Assembly: GCF_943373825.1 (NCBI RefSeq) | Contig: NZ_CALSBP010000002.1 | Location: 3,089,501-3,153,500 of the forward strand | Source of the DNA: Aquimarina spinulae | GTDB taxonomy: Bacteria; Bacteroidota; Bacteroidia; Flavobacteriales; Flavobacteriaceae | Length of the DNA stretch: 64,000 bases | Direction: 5' to 3' | Shown: piece after piece, positions 47,818-57,503 of the stretch | How positions within the stretch are numbered: position 1 is the stretch's first letter | How the letters are laid out: every line of letters begins with the position of its first letter | Notes under the pieces: generated by a model | Database searches by the model: none | Seen by the model: the letters and a program-made list of their open reading frames with translations, nothing else | What the model was told of the DNA's origin: nothing | Position numbers and translations under genes: made by a program

Positions 47818-48720
47818 GTGAAAATACTAGAACCAGATTTTGTTAAAAAAGGAGATAAAATTGCTATTGTTTCTACAGCAAGGAAGATTAATTTAAAGGA
47901 AATAAGAGAAGCAGTAGCACTATTAGAAAAATGGGGATTAGTCCCTGTGATTGGTTCAACGATTGGAAAGGAACAAAATCAATTTGCGGGATCAGATCAG
48001 GAACGAGCATCTGATTTTCAAAAGATGTTAGATGATAAGGAAATCAAAGGGATTTGGTGCGCAAGAGGAGGGTATGGAACTGTAAGAATCATCGATAAAA
48101 TTGATTTTTCAAATATGTTGAAATACCCAAAATGGATTATAGGGTATTCTGATGTTACTGTACTTCACTCTCATCTACATAAACTAGGTATATGCTCGTT
48201 ACATGCGCCTATGCCAATAGATATCCATAAAGGAACAGAAGCGTCGATAGCCTCGTTAAAAGATACTGTTTTTGGTAAAAAAGTTAAGTATAACATTCTT
48301 TCTTCTAAAAAAAATATTGTAGGAAGCTGTAGAGGTCGGTTAGTGGGAGGTAACTTATCTATTTTATATTCTCTATGTGGTTCTGCTTCTTCTTTGGACA
48401 CTTCGGGTAAAATTTTATGTATAGAGGATCTTGATGAGTATCTTTATCATATCGATCGTATGTTGCAAAACCTTAAACGTAATGGGTATTTCGACAATTT
48501 ATCTGGATTGATTGTCGGAGGAATGACCAAAATGCATGATAATAATGTTTCCTTTGGTAAAAAAGCTAAAAGGATTATTCTCGATATTGTGCAGGAGTAT
48601 GATTTTACAGTAGTGTTTAATTTTCCAATGGGGCATGTTGAGGATAATAGAACTTTGATTATGGGAGCAGAAGCTTTTTTACGAGTCGATAAGGATCAAG
48701 TAACATTAGAATATATATAA
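47818..48720 (+). CDS. LD-carboxypeptidase (S66 family)
   Basis: 300 residues from a GTG start. The nucleophile is Ser111 in IIGYSDVTVLH, with Glu in CIEDLDEYLYHIDRML and His in PMGHVEDNRTLIMG completing the Ser-Glu-His triad. It removes the terminal D-Ala from murein tetrapeptides during recycling. No signal peptide, so cytosolic. The next gene starts 2 nt after its stop. Confidence 0.93.
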   Translation: MKILEPDFVKKGDKIAIVSTARKINLKEIREAVALLEKWGLVPVIGSTIGKEQNQFAGSDQERASDFQKMLDDKEIKGIWCARGGYGTVRIIDKIDFSNMLKYPKWIIGYSDVTVLHSHLHKLGICSLHAPMPIDIHKGTEASIASLKDTVFGKKVKYNILSSKKNIVGSCRGRLVGGNLSILYSLCGSASSLDTSGKILCIEDLDEYLYHIDRMLQNLKRNGYFDNLSGLIVGGMTKMHDNNVSFGKKAKRIILDIVQEYDFTVVFNFPMGHVEDNRTLIMGAEAFLRVDKDQVTLEYI

Positions 48721-48722
48721 GT

Positions 48723-49082
48723 ATGGCAGAACATAATACTCTTGGTAAAAAAGGAGAAAAGATGGCAACTGATTTTCTTATCGAGAAAGGATATGAAATT
48801 CTAGAACGAAATTATAGGTATCTGAAACATGAGGTTGATATCATTGCCAGAAAAGAAAATATTGTCGTAGCAGTAGAGGTAAAAACCCGAAGTACTCCCG
48901 AATTTGGGAATCCTCAGGATTTTGTAAAACCTAAACAAATACAATCTCTGGTCAAGGTCATTGATCATTATGTTACTGACCAAGATTTGGATGTAGAAGT
49001 ACGTTTTGATATCATCGCTATTATAAAAAATAAATTGGGCACCAGAATAGAGCATCTGGAGGATGCATTTTATCATTTTTGA
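48723..49082 (+). CDS. yraN: UPF0102 family nuclease-like protein YraN
   Basis: 119 residues. GKKGEKMATDFLIEKGYEILERNYRYLKHEVDIIARKENIVVAVEVKTRS shows the restriction-endonuclease-like core with the Glu, Asp, ExK arrangement (EVDII ... VEVK). Holliday-junction-resolvase-like fold; role in the cell uncertain. Coupled with the LD-carboxypeptidase gene. Confidence 0.93.
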   Translation: MAEHNTLGKKGEKMATDFLIEKGYEILERNYRYLKHEVDIIARKENIVVAVEVKTRSTPEFGNPQDFVKPKQIQSLVKVIDHYVTDQDLDVEVRFDIIAIIKNKLGTRIEHLEDAFYHF

Positions 49083-49156
49083 GAATGTTATGTCTTTATA
49101 AAATTTGTAATCCTTGAATATGAAATAAAGAGGAAAAACTCAGTAATTTAAAAAAA

Positions 49157-49182
49157 TAAGGGGCTTATAAAGTGGCCCCTTA
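49157..49182. terminator. Bidirectional terminator between yraN and the lectin gene
   Basis: TAAGGGGC (49157-49164) and GCCCCTTA (49175-49182) pair perfectly over a 10-nt loop. An A run lies before and an AT-rich run after the stem, suiting both convergent genes. Confidence 0.75.
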
Positions 49183-49213
49183 AATTATTTTATAATTTTG
49201 GATTGGGGTTTGT

Positions 49214-50932
49214 CTATTTAACAACAAACTTTTTTATTAAACTTCTTCCTGACTTAATAATATATATGCCTTTTGCTAAATTGGAAATGTTAATTTCAGA
49301 AATACTTTGTGTAGAGATTTCTTTATGAATAACTCTTGTTCCCTGAATGGTATACACATCTATATCGGTTTTTTCTTGTATGGGATCATTTATCCGAATA
49401 TTTAAAATACCTAACTCATGATTTGTATACAGAGATAAATTTGTCCGAATATCGTTTTTATTTTTTACTGTTGAAATAGAAGTAAATTTAAGCCTTTGGT
49501 TATTACCACCATGATACTCATAAATGCCAACATTTGCGTTATTGTTTACTCCAAAGGCATCTATGGACTTCTGACTTCTAGAATCTATAACCTTATAAAT
49601 ATTTGAGCCAAGCGAATTTATTTTCCATTTTTGATTTGGCCCTCCGTGATATGTATATAACCCTATATTGTCACCATTGTTTTGTCCAAAAACATCCAAA
49701 GATTTCCCGCTATTTACATTTATAATTTTGTATGTATTATTACCTAAATTGGTTATTTTCCATTTTTGTAAACCGCCTCCATTATAGTTGTTGATTTGAA
49801 CATTAGAACCATTAGAATCTCCTTGAGCAGTCAAAGCTTCTCCATTGTGCTCAAAAGTGATTTTGTAAGTGCCACTTGTAAGAGTACTATTATCGACAGT
49901 TATAGAGTGTTTACTTATTCTTCCTAGGATGTCTTCTAGTATAATTTCTACAACACTTCCTGAAGAAGCCGATATCGACGAAGATCTAGTTTCTGGGGCA
50001 ATTACGGATTTTACGATGCTACCATCTACTTTGATTGTATACTTAAATTGAGGAGTTGAAGATACAGGTACATTCCATGAAATATTTGTGGAAGATGCGG
50101 ATTGTATTGAAAATGAAATAGCAGGATTTGAAGGTGTAGAATTTGTGTCGGTATTAAAGGTAATAGGAGGATTACCAGAAAAACTTGGAGATGTATTTCC
50201 TCCACTTTGCATAAAATAGATTCCATCATCGACTCCTGCATCTACGGCGTTGGTGTAATTGGATGATCTAGGTTCTACATTTCGATTATAAGTACCTTGG
50301 TTCATAGGCACCCAGGTTCCATCTGTTTTTCTTTTAAAACCATCTTTCATTTCAAATCGTCTTTTATGCATTCCGGTACTAAGCCAGTCTTCCAAAAAGG
50401 CATTTGTAGTGCCATTAAATGTCACATCGCTAACTGGATAATTCATTGTGATCATATGATACCATTTGTTTTGAGAATCTCTACGAATCCAAAAACCAAA
50501 ATATGTGTGAGAACCTACATTCCAACGACGAGTTACTACGGTATTCCATTCATTAAGATTCCATCCAATAGTAGGATTCATAGATTTTAATCCCGTTCCT
50601 TCACCTCCAAAATTTTCAACAATTGTACCGGGGCCAACATAGTCGGCAGTAATAGTCTGTCCATTACTAGGATCCCAAATCGAATAAATAAAGACATGTC
50701 CTTTATCTGGGGAATCCTGAAAACCACAGTATGCCCCTCCTTCACTACCGGCATTCCATTGCATTGTACAATAATAAGTAGCGTTGGTAGTGATGGTAGA
50801 CCTTACGGTTTTCATAAGGATATCACCTGAGCCATTATCGTTGGCTCTAAAATGAGAAGACGGAGCAGAGTTTTGCGCAGAAGAAAAATTAATTATCGAA
50901 ATTAAAACTAAAAAGAATATTGTGTTTTTCAT
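49214..50932 (-). CDS. Secreted DUF3472 and ricin-type lectin protein, T9SS substrate
   Basis: 572 residues, signal peptide ending SSAQ. Residues about 25-235 are a DUF3472 domain (YYCTMQWNAGSEGGAYCGFQDSPDKG, IRRDSQNKWYHMITMNYPV). A beta-sandwich linker follows. Residues about 355-480 form a ricin-type beta-trefoil lectin with three QKW-type repeats (NNYNGGGLQKWKI, LYTYHGGPNQKWKI, IYEYHGGNNQRLKF). A T9SS sorting domain ends the protein (LNIRINDP ... GIYIIKSGRS). Likely binds or helps degrade a polysaccharide. Confidence 0.9.
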   Translation of the reverse strand: MKNTIFFLVLISIINFSSAQNSAPSSHFRANDNGSGDILMKTVRSTITTNATYYCTMQWNAGSEGGAYCGFQDSPDKGHVFIYSIWDPSNGQTITADYVGPGTIVENFGGEGTGLKSMNPTIGWNLNEWNTVVTRRWNVGSHTYFGFWIRRDSQNKWYHMITMNYPVSDVTFNGTTNAFLEDWLSTGMHKRRFEMKDGFKRKTDGTWVPMNQGTYNRNVEPRSSNYTNAVDAGVDDGIYFMQSGGNTSPSFSGNPPITFNTDTNSTPSNPAISFSIQSASSTNISWNVPVSSTPQFKYTIKVDGSIVKSVIAPETRSSSISASSGSVVEIILEDILGRISKHSITVDNSTLTSGTYKITFEHNGEALTAQGDSNGSNVQINNYNGGGLQKWKITNLGNNTYKIINVNSGKSLDVFGQNNGDNIGLYTYHGGPNQKWKINSLGSNIYKVIDSRSQKSIDAFGVNNNANVGIYEYHGGNNQRLKFTSISTVKNKNDIRTNLSLYTNHELGILNIRINDPIQEKTDIDVYTIQGTRVIHKEISTQSISEINISNLAKGIYIIKSGRSLIKKFVVK

Positions 50933-51270
50933 AATATAAAGATTGTTAAGTGTTAGTTGGTTTTATGAAGACATTTTTCATGTTCTGATGTTGTTCAAAT
51001 ATCCTTATAATGATTTAGTAACATGTGGATATTTTGGTCATATACCTCTAGATTTTCGGAATTTTGTGATTAGAATCTTAATACTATGGTTTGAAAAAAG
51101 ACATATACTAGCTTAAGTAGATTGTATTAAGCGCTTGTCTTGATTGAATATATCATTGTAGAGTAGAAGGAGATAGGTTTCTATGAGTTAGAATAGAGTA
51201 CAGCAAAAATCTTTACTAAATTAGTGTCCTAATATATTTATAAAATGATTTTTTGAGGTGCGAATATGTA
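50933..51270. other. Intergenic region between divergent lectin and AraC genes
   Basis: About 340 bp of AT-rich sequence without an ORF. It holds the upstream region of the minus-strand lectin gene. I see no clear consensus promoter for that gene and no RNA gene. Confidence 0.5.
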
Positions 51271-51308
51271 CATTCGGTCGAAAAACATTTGATAATACGA
51301 TAGTTTTG
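51271..51308 (+). promoter_or_regulatory. GTCGA-type promoter A (first AraC gene)
   Basis: CATTCGGTCGAAAA starts at 51271; GGTCGA is at 51276-51281, then 19 bp, then TAGTTTTG (51301-51308). The box TTCGGTCGAA is itself palindromic. Nearly identical to the promoter at 55269, and related to those at 56471 and 57504. Confidence 0.65.
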
Positions 51309-51330
51309 TGTGAAACTAAATTACTTCTGT

Positions 51331-52455
51331 ATGCAGTCTTTTGAATTAATCGACCTAATTGTATTTTTAGGTATTAGTCAGGGAATATTTTTGGCGATAG
51401 TGATTCAGGTGATACAGAATAAGAATAGATACGCTAATAGAACATTATCTCTGATTTTAATCATAGCTTCGATAATGTTAACAGGTCGATTTTTCTTTAC
51501 TATAGAGACCAATATCGAAATCTTTTTTAGACTGGCACTTTTCGTAGATATACTAGTGTTTGTATTTGGTCCCTTGTTATATCTTTATCATCGAAGATTA
51601 ATATTTAATGAAAAATCAAAATACATATTACACTATACATATTTTATTCCTGCAGCAGGAATGTTAGTATATCATTTGTGGACATATCAATTTTCTTATG
51701 ATGAATTTGTTTTACTGTTTCAGAATGGTAGTCTTACATTATCTTTTTTAATTATAGAAGCTGTTGGAATTCTCTTCAATCTATATTTTGGAGGTCGATG
51801 TTTTCAATTATTAAGAATATACCAAAAAGAAGAAAAAAACAATTTATCGTATTCTCAACATCTGGTAAGATATCTTAATGTGATTCTGATTACAGGGAGC
51901 TTGTTTTTATTGTCATGGATAATAAGCTTTATACTGGGTTATGGCTTTAACATATATTCCTCGTTTTTAAGCTACAACTCTATATGGATAGTGGTTTCTA
52001 TTTTTGTATATATCATAGGTTTTTATAGTTTAAAACAACCTGATATTTTTAGAATGCCTTTATCTATAAAAAAGCATTTTAAAAACAAAGAACGACTTGA
52101 TGATGAAATGATTAAAAAATTAGAGGCTAGACTAGAAAAACTTATGATAAATGAGAAAATTTATTTGAATCATAAACTTACTCTGGTTGATCTGGCAAAA
52201 GGATTAAATACATCAACTAATAATGTCTCCTGGTTACTCAATAACATTCATAAATGTACTTTTTATGATTATATCAATACATATAGAGTGAAAGCATTTG
52301 TAGAAAAGATTGAGAATGGTGAACATCATCATCATACACTCCTCGCATTATCAATGGACTCTGGATTTAACTCTAAGTCAACTTTCAATAAAGCATTTAA
52401 AACAGCTATAAAGGATACACCAAGTAATTATATCAAGAAACTAAATACAATCTAA
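51331..52455 (+). CDS. Membrane AraC-type regulator (paralogue A)
   Basis: Start at ATG 51331 (MQSFELIDLIVF), matching the start of its paralogue and leaving a short leader behind the -7 box; the GTG at 51310 would sit on the promoter. About seven membrane helices in residues 5-230, then a cytosolic AraC/XylS HTH (LTLVDLAKGLNTSTNNVSWLLNN ... MDSGFNSKSTFNKAFKTAIKDTPSNYIKKL). The membrane part probably senses a signal and the HTH acts from the membrane. Strongly similar along its whole length to the gene at 55330. Confidence 0.88.
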   Translation: MQSFELIDLIVFLGISQGIFLAIVIQVIQNKNRYANRTLSLILIIASIMLTGRFFFTIETNIEIFFRLALFVDILVFVFGPLLYLYHRRLIFNEKSKYILHYTYFIPAAGMLVYHLWTYQFSYDEFVLLFQNGSLTLSFLIIEAVGILFNLYFGGRCFQLLRIYQKEEKNNLSYSQHLVRYLNVILITGSLFLLSWIISFILGYGFNIYSSFLSYNSIWIVVSIFVYIIGFYSLKQPDIFRMPLSIKKHFKNKERLDDEMIKKLEARLEKLMINEKIYLNHKLTLVDLAKGLNTSTNNVSWLLNNIHKCTFYDYINTYRVKAFVEKIENGEHHHHTLLALSMDSGFNSKSTFNKAFKTAIKDTPSNYIKKLNTI

Positions 52456-52611
52456 TGTTACTAGATTGGGTAGGTTGTGCCCAAAAGATCGATCAACATT
52501 AATCTATATCAAAGAACTAGTAAATCTCTTATATTTATCCTAAAACAAAAACGAGGGTTGTAGATAAGCTAACGTTAACAGCAATTTAAGTATAATTAAT
52601 CTCTATAAAGA

Positions 52612-53691
52612 TTGAATAAAACAATATTAGATTTTGCAATTGTTGCCAGTGGTATTATAGGATATTTTATAAGTATCTCATTAATCACTACTTCTTTTTA
52701 TAAGAGTCGTGCAAATAACTATCTCTCCCTCTCTTTATTCTTGCTAACAAGTTTGACCTTATTAGGTAGATATGGTGCAGGAAATGCCGTTTTGGCATTC
52801 TTAAACTATATCATGTTGGATTTTCTAGTTGCTGTTACTTTATTTACCTATTTTCTAATTCAAATTGAACATAGGTACCTTAAAAAGAAATGGTATAAAT
52901 GGCTATACTTTCCTTTCTTTAGCTCTTTGATTATTGAAATTATTCTTCATTTGGATTCTATTTTCAATCTTTATAATTCAGATTTTGCTGTTCTTGTATT
53001 TTATATTAAGGATAATACATCGTTTGCCTACAATCTATTTTTAATATTTTGGGGGAGAAATTTAATAAAGAATTCCAATACTATTTCAGAAGAGAAAAGA
53101 CGGTGGTTGTTAAGATTAAACTTTTTGATTGTATGCATTATTGCAAGTTGGCTTTTGTTTATACTATTCAATTCAGAATATGTTGCAAATTTTCTATGGA
53201 TAATCATTTCTTTTTTCTCGTGGTGGATATTGTATTATGGAGTGTTCAAACTCCAGATAGTAGCACAAAAAGACGAAATACATGAATACTTAGCTTCAAA
53301 AAGGACAAATGGCACTCAAACAAAAAAGAAAATAAACAAAACGACTGTTTCTAAAATTATTACCCAGTTACATATATTAATGGATGAGGAAGAGTTATAC
53401 AAAAATCCACTTTTAAGTAGATTAGATCTAGCCACTCGATTAGGAACAAACGAAGGGTATTTGTCACAGATTATAAATCAGGAACTCAATAAAAGTGTCA
53501 TTCAGTTTGTAAATGAATATCGAATTGAAGCTGCTAAAAATCTATTGCAGGATCCTGTATTTAATAAATACTCTGTTGAAGCTATTGGTATGGAAGCTGG
53601 TTTCAAATCTAACAGTGCTTTCTATAATACTTTCAAAACCAGTCTGGCGATGTCTCCGGGAGCCTTTAGAAAGCTTCAAAAAACCTCCTAA
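52612..53691 (+). CDS. Membrane AraC-type regulator (more distant)
   Basis: 359 residues with a TTG start (no in-frame ATG before residue 60). Multiple membrane helices in residues 8-215, then an AraC HTH (LSRLDLATRLGTNEGYLSQIINQELNKSVIQFVNEYRIEAAKNLL ... MEAGFKSNSAFYNTFKTSLAMSPGAFRKL). Same architecture as the two paralogues but clearly diverged. Its upstream region has AGATCGATC at 52486-52494 but no TAnnTTTG at the proper distance, so it may be regulated differently. Confidence 0.83.
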   Translation: MNKTILDFAIVASGIIGYFISISLITTSFYKSRANNYLSLSLFLLTSLTLLGRYGAGNAVLAFLNYIMLDFLVAVTLFTYFLIQIEHRYLKKKWYKWLYFPFFSSLIIEIILHLDSIFNLYNSDFAVLVFYIKDNTSFAYNLFLIFWGRNLIKNSNTISEEKRRWLLRLNFLIVCIIASWLLFILFNSEYVANFLWIIISFFSWWILYYGVFKLQIVAQKDEIHEYLASKRTNGTQTKKKINKTTVSKIITQLHILMDEEELYKNPLLSRLDLATRLGTNEGYLSQIINQELNKSVIQFVNEYRIEAAKNLLQDPVFNKYSVEAIGMEAGFKSNSAFYNTFKTSLAMSPGAFRKLQKTS

Positions 53692-53794
53692 TTCGTGTAA
53701 TTCCATTGTTTTAGGAATTCTTCAATCCCAAAATTACTTTTTTATTTTTTTGAAAAACATACTTTCACATCAGAAAATCAAAAACATAATTTTA

Positions 53795-55201
53795 ATGAAA
53801 AACACAATCAACATATCATTTATTATTCTTTTTATTTTATCTGCGACGATAACAATTCATAGCCAAACTAATAATGGCTGGACGATCATGTATTATGGTG
53901 CTGGATCCAATTCTTCGGAACTAGATCTTTTTAATGATATCAAAGGGATGATTAAAGGAAAGCAATCCAGAGGTTATGAAGTAATTACGTTAATCGATAG
54001 AATTGAAGGGTTTTCTGAAGATGCAAAGACATTAGGCGAAAATTTTACAGATACTAAACTTTACAAATTTGATGCTAATAACTACCATGAGTTATCAGGA
54101 AAAGAAATACTTCCAGAATTAAAAAAAGAAACATCCTATGAAGCTAATATGGGGGATGCTGATCTATTAAAGCGGTTTATTAAATATTGTAAGAAATATT
54201 ACCCTGCCAAACATTATATGCTGGTTCTGCGGTCACATGGAAATGGCTGGCGTATGTGTCCAGACAAAGAAGCAGGAGTTGATGATGCTCTACATTCTAC
54301 TGAACTCGGTGAAGTCTTGTCTAATGATGAATCGGTAGATGTATTAGGATTAGATGTATGCTCGATGGCAGGATTGGAAAATTTTTATGAATGGAGGCCC
54401 AACGAGACTTCATTTTCTGCAGATTACATCCTAGCATCAGCCACTGTATCACAAGCTTTGGATTACAATAGTATATTTAATCGCTTAAGCACAGATACTA
54501 AAAACAGTTTTAGTAGGCAGAATAATTATTTTGAATCGGGAAAAGAAAAAATCCTTAATCCTTTTACAATGACCCCTAAAGAATTCTCAAAACTCCTTAT
54601 AGAAGAGGCTTATGATAGCCAAAAATGGTCCTCTTGGGGGTTGTTTGATAATTCTGAGATTGCTAATGTTAAATTAAAAATAGACGAATTAGCAAAACTA
54701 CTTTCTGTAGAAAAGAAGGCTATTATATACTCCATTATAGAACAAGCCTCTGGATATTACCATGAAAAAGGGATTGAAAAAATAAAACAAGAAATAATCT
54801 TTCCATATGTAGATATTTATGATTTTGCACAGAAGATTAGTAATACTCAAGAGTTACATCAAAATATCAGAACAAAAGCAAAAGAAGTTTGTAACATCGT
54901 AGATCGATTGATCATGTATTCATATTTTGGAGGTAAAGACCCTTTGCCAAAAAAAGATAATTTTGAAGAAGGGAGAAATGGAGTTTACATAATTGTTCCC
55001 CTGGGTAAGAAGACAGATTCCTTAATCGAAGGGACTTTTTGGGAATATGCAAAACAGTGGTATAGCCCATATGATCAAAAACATATAAAAGAATTGAATA
55101 CTGCTTACGGTTTATATGACTGGTGTAGTGATGGTATGAAACCAGAAAATGAAAAAGTAGATAACTTTTATGAGTATTTAGATTTTCTTTTTACAAAATA
55201 A
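53795..55201 (+). CDS. Secreted clostripain-family (C11) cysteine peptidase
   Basis: 468 residues from ATG 53795, giving a signal peptide (ITIHSQ); the longer frame starting at 53513 overlaps the preceding gene and should be ignored. WTIMYYGAGSNSSELDLFNDI opens the caspase-like fold. Catalytic His148 in LRSHGNGW and Cys189 in GLDVCSMAG. C11 enzymes cut after Arg or Lys and in Bacteroides fragipain activates the toxin fragilysin. No T9SS domain. It follows the regulator at 52612 by 103 nt and may process the nearby secreted peptide; this is inference. Confidence 0.9.
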   Translation: MKNTINISFIILFILSATITIHSQTNNGWTIMYYGAGSNSSELDLFNDIKGMIKGKQSRGYEVITLIDRIEGFSEDAKTLGENFTDTKLYKFDANNYHELSGKEILPELKKETSYEANMGDADLLKRFIKYCKKYYPAKHYMLVLRSHGNGWRMCPDKEAGVDDALHSTELGEVLSNDESVDVLGLDVCSMAGLENFYEWRPNETSFSADYILASATVSQALDYNSIFNRLSTDTKNSFSRQNNYFESGKEKILNPFTMTPKEFSKLLIEEAYDSQKWSSWGLFDNSEIANVKLKIDELAKLLSVEKKAIIYSIIEQASGYYHEKGIEKIKQEIIFPYVDIYDFAQKISNTQELHQNIRTKAKEVCNIVDRLIMYSYFGGKDPLPKKDNFEEGRNGVYIIVPLGKKTDSLIEGTFWEYAKQWYSPYDQKHIKELNTAYGLYDWCSDGMKPENEKVDNFYEYLDFLFTK

Positions 55202-55268
55202 GGATGACTTTATTTTTATGGATAGTAAGTTTAAGCTATACTTTCCTTTTTAAAAGTACGATATGATC

Positions 55269-55306
55269 CATTCGGTCGAAAAGTATAAGATAATATGATA
55301 GTTTTG
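55269..55306 (+). promoter_or_regulatory. GTCGA-type promoter B (second AraC gene)
   Basis: CATTCGGTCGAAAA (55269-55282), GGTCGA at 55274-55279, 19 bp, TAGTTTTG (55299-55306). Same spacing as promoter A. Confidence 0.65.
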
Positions 55307-55329
55307 TAGTAACCAGTAATCATTTGTTA

Positions 55330-56448
55330 ATGCAATCTTTCGAATTCATTGATCTTATACTTTTTTTTGGAATAAGCCAGGGTGTTTTTTTAGCAGTTAC
55401 TCTTCAGATTATTAAAAACAAAAACAAAGCAGCAAACAGAGTTCTTTCGATTATGTTAATGCTTTCTGTTTTTATGCTTTTGGGCAGAATGATTTTTTTT
55501 AAATTTTTGACTGCAAGATTATTTCAATGGGCAATTCTTATTGATTCGGTGATTTTCTTATTTGGACCACTATGTTATATATACAGTAGACGATTAATAT
55601 TTTCTAAAAATGAAACATATAGACTTTCCTGGTCTCATTATATACCTGTAAGTTTTCATCTTTTATTTTCGTTTTATATTTTTTCCTTTAATGGAGATGA
55701 GTTTTTGGATCATTTATCGGCTGGATTCTTCAAAATACCTTTTTTAATTATTGAGGGAGCAGGAATTGTTTCTAATATATACTATTGGATTCTTAATGTG
55801 AAAATTTTAAAGACATATATTCAGAATGAGAAAAATCATGTTTCTTATACTCAAAGTTTGGTGTCGTTTTTGAAATTTTTTCAAATCTCAATCTTTATTG
55901 TCATAACGGTTTGGATGATCAGTTTTATCTCGATGAACTTTTTTAATTATTCTATAAAATTTATTAGTTATAACTCGGTTTGGGGCACAATCTCAATATT
56001 TATATTTGTAATCGGATACTATAGTCTTAAAGAACCAGAGTTGTTTAGGATATCGTTTCAAAAAGAAAAAACAAAATCACAGCAACGTTTACCGCAAGAT
56101 CAGATTATTTCTATAGGAAAAGAACTAAATGCCCTAATCGAGAAAGAAAAGATTTTTCTAAAATCTGATTTAACGCTTCGCGACCTCTCTCTAAGATTAC
56201 ATACGTCTACTCATAATGTTTCATGGTATCTTAATCATGTGTCAAAAAGTAATTTTTATGATTACATTAATCATTTTAGGATACAGGAATTTTTATCAAA
56301 GATAGATAATAACGAACATCTTCATCATACCATACTTGCCATTGCTATGGAAGTTGGTTTTAATTCGAAATCTACTTTTAATAAGGCCTTTAAATTAGAG
56401 GTTAAGGATACACCAAGAAATTACATTAAAGGATTAAAGGCAGCTTAA
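55330..56448 (+). CDS. Membrane AraC-type regulator (paralogue B)
   Basis: 372 residues from ATG 55330 (MQSFEFIDLILFFGISQGVF). Membrane helices in residues 5-230 and a C-terminal AraC HTH (LTLRDLSLRLHTSTHNVSWYLNHVSKSNFYDYINHFRIQEFL ... MEVGFNSKSTFNKAFKLEVKDTPRNYIKGL). Clearly a duplicate of the gene at 51331, including the promoter, with the third regulator and the C11 peptidase inserted between the copies. Confidence 0.88.
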   Translation: MQSFEFIDLILFFGISQGVFLAVTLQIIKNKNKAANRVLSIMLMLSVFMLLGRMIFFKFLTARLFQWAILIDSVIFLFGPLCYIYSRRLIFSKNETYRLSWSHYIPVSFHLLFSFYIFSFNGDEFLDHLSAGFFKIPFLIIEGAGIVSNIYYWILNVKILKTYIQNEKNHVSYTQSLVSFLKFFQISIFIVITVWMISFISMNFFNYSIKFISYNSVWGTISIFIFVIGYYSLKEPELFRISFQKEKTKSQQRLPQDQIISIGKELNALIEKEKIFLKSDLTLRDLSLRLHTSTHNVSWYLNHVSKSNFYDYINHFRIQEFLSKIDNNEHLHHTILAIAMEVGFNSKSTFNKAFKLEVKDTPRNYIKGLKAA

Positions 56449-56470
56449 ATAAGTGTGAATTGATCCAAAC

Positions 56471-56503
56471 CGTCGATTTTTGTGAAGTGCCTAAATACTT
56501 TAG
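56471..56503 (+). promoter_or_regulatory. GTCGA-type promoter C (beta-propeller lipoprotein)
   Basis: CGTCGA (56471-56476), 19 bp, TACTTTAG (56496-56503). The preceding TGATCCA is shared with promoter B. Confidence 0.5.
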
Positions 56504-56526
56504 AGCAAACTTAAAAATCATTCAAC

Positions 56527-57459
56527 ATGAAAACATGTATTAAACACGTTAGTATAAAAGCATTAATGCTTTTTGTTTTATCCTCGATATCAATCACACT
56601 AATTTCTTGTTATGGAGATGGGATCGATCCAGACCTCGAGGTAGAAACTGTAGTTTCTCCTTTTTTTGGTAATGATGCTGTTAGTGTAGATAAATACGGC
56701 AATATTTATGTTTCTGAGTTTGGTCAGTTTGCAGGAGCAAATGGCAATGGAACGAGAGTTTTTAAAATATCCAAAAGTGGTGATGTTACAGAATTTGCAT
56801 CGAACTTAACAGGTCCATTAGGGAATGCAATTGACCTACAAGGTAATCTGTATGTTGTTAACAGTAGTGGTGGTGGATCAGGAGATATTCTTAAAATTAC
56901 ACCAGAGGGAACACAAACAGTATTGGCGGCCATTAGTGGTTTCCCATCTGGGCTAACTTTGGATCATGATAATAATCTATATGTGTCAAATTTTGGAACC
57001 CCGACGGTTCATAAAATCACTACAGAAGGAGAAGTAACCGTGTATGCATCAGACCCTAAATTAACAGGTGGTGTAGGGATTGATTTTGATCGTAAAGGAA
57101 ATTTAATTGTTGGCAATTTTGGTACGGCAGATATTTTATCTATAGATCCAGAAGGAAATGTATCTCTTATTACGACTATTACCGATGCCGTGGTTAATGG
57201 TTTTGGAATTGGGTATATAACTGTTATTAGAAATACGATTTTTGCTACTGGTATTGGAGTTAATAAAATATTTAAAATTTCTATGGATGGTACAGTAGAG
57301 GAGTTTGCGGGTACCGGAGATGCTGCTCAAACCGATGGATTGCTTAAAGAAGCATCGTTTAATGGTCCTAACGGGATTACTTCTGACCCATTGGGTACGG
57401 CAATTTATATATCAGAATTTGGAGGAACAGGAGGAGTGAGGAAAATTAAATTTTATTAA
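56527..57459 (+). CDS. NHL/SMP-30-like beta-propeller lipoprotein
   Basis: 310 residues, SPII signal (ITLISCYG). Six or so repeats of the form DKYGNIYVSEFG, DLQGNLYVVNSSG, DHDNNLYVSNFGTP, DRKGNLIVGNFGT, with GPLGNAIDL and GPNGITSDP typical of NHL/gluconolactonase-like propellers. No catalytic metal set was confirmed. Likely an outer surface or periplasmic binding protein, perhaps a partner of the secreted peptide expressed from the next promoter. Confidence 0.87.
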   Translation: MKTCIKHVSIKALMLFVLSSISITLISCYGDGIDPDLEVETVVSPFFGNDAVSVDKYGNIYVSEFGQFAGANGNGTRVFKISKSGDVTEFASNLTGPLGNAIDLQGNLYVVNSSGGGSGDILKITPEGTQTVLAAISGFPSGLTLDHDNNLYVSNFGTPTVHKITTEGEVTVYASDPKLTGGVGIDFDRKGNLIVGNFGTADILSIDPEGNVSLITTITDAVVNGFGIGYITVIRNTIFATGIGVNKIFKISMDGTVEEFAGTGDAAQTDGLLKEASFNGPNGITSDPLGTAIYISEFGGTGGVRKIKFY

Positions 57460-57503
57460 AATTATTACAAAATAGATGTCAATAGGTTTGATTGTATACA
57501 AAA

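Noticed and set aside
52449..52467. AATCTA/TAGATT hairpin at the end of the first AraC gene
   Set aside because: Six weak pairs including the stop codon and no T tract.
53513..53794. N-terminal extension of the C11 peptidase frame
   Set aside because: Overlaps the end of the AraC-type gene and lacks a signal; the ATG at 53795 gives a proper signal peptide.
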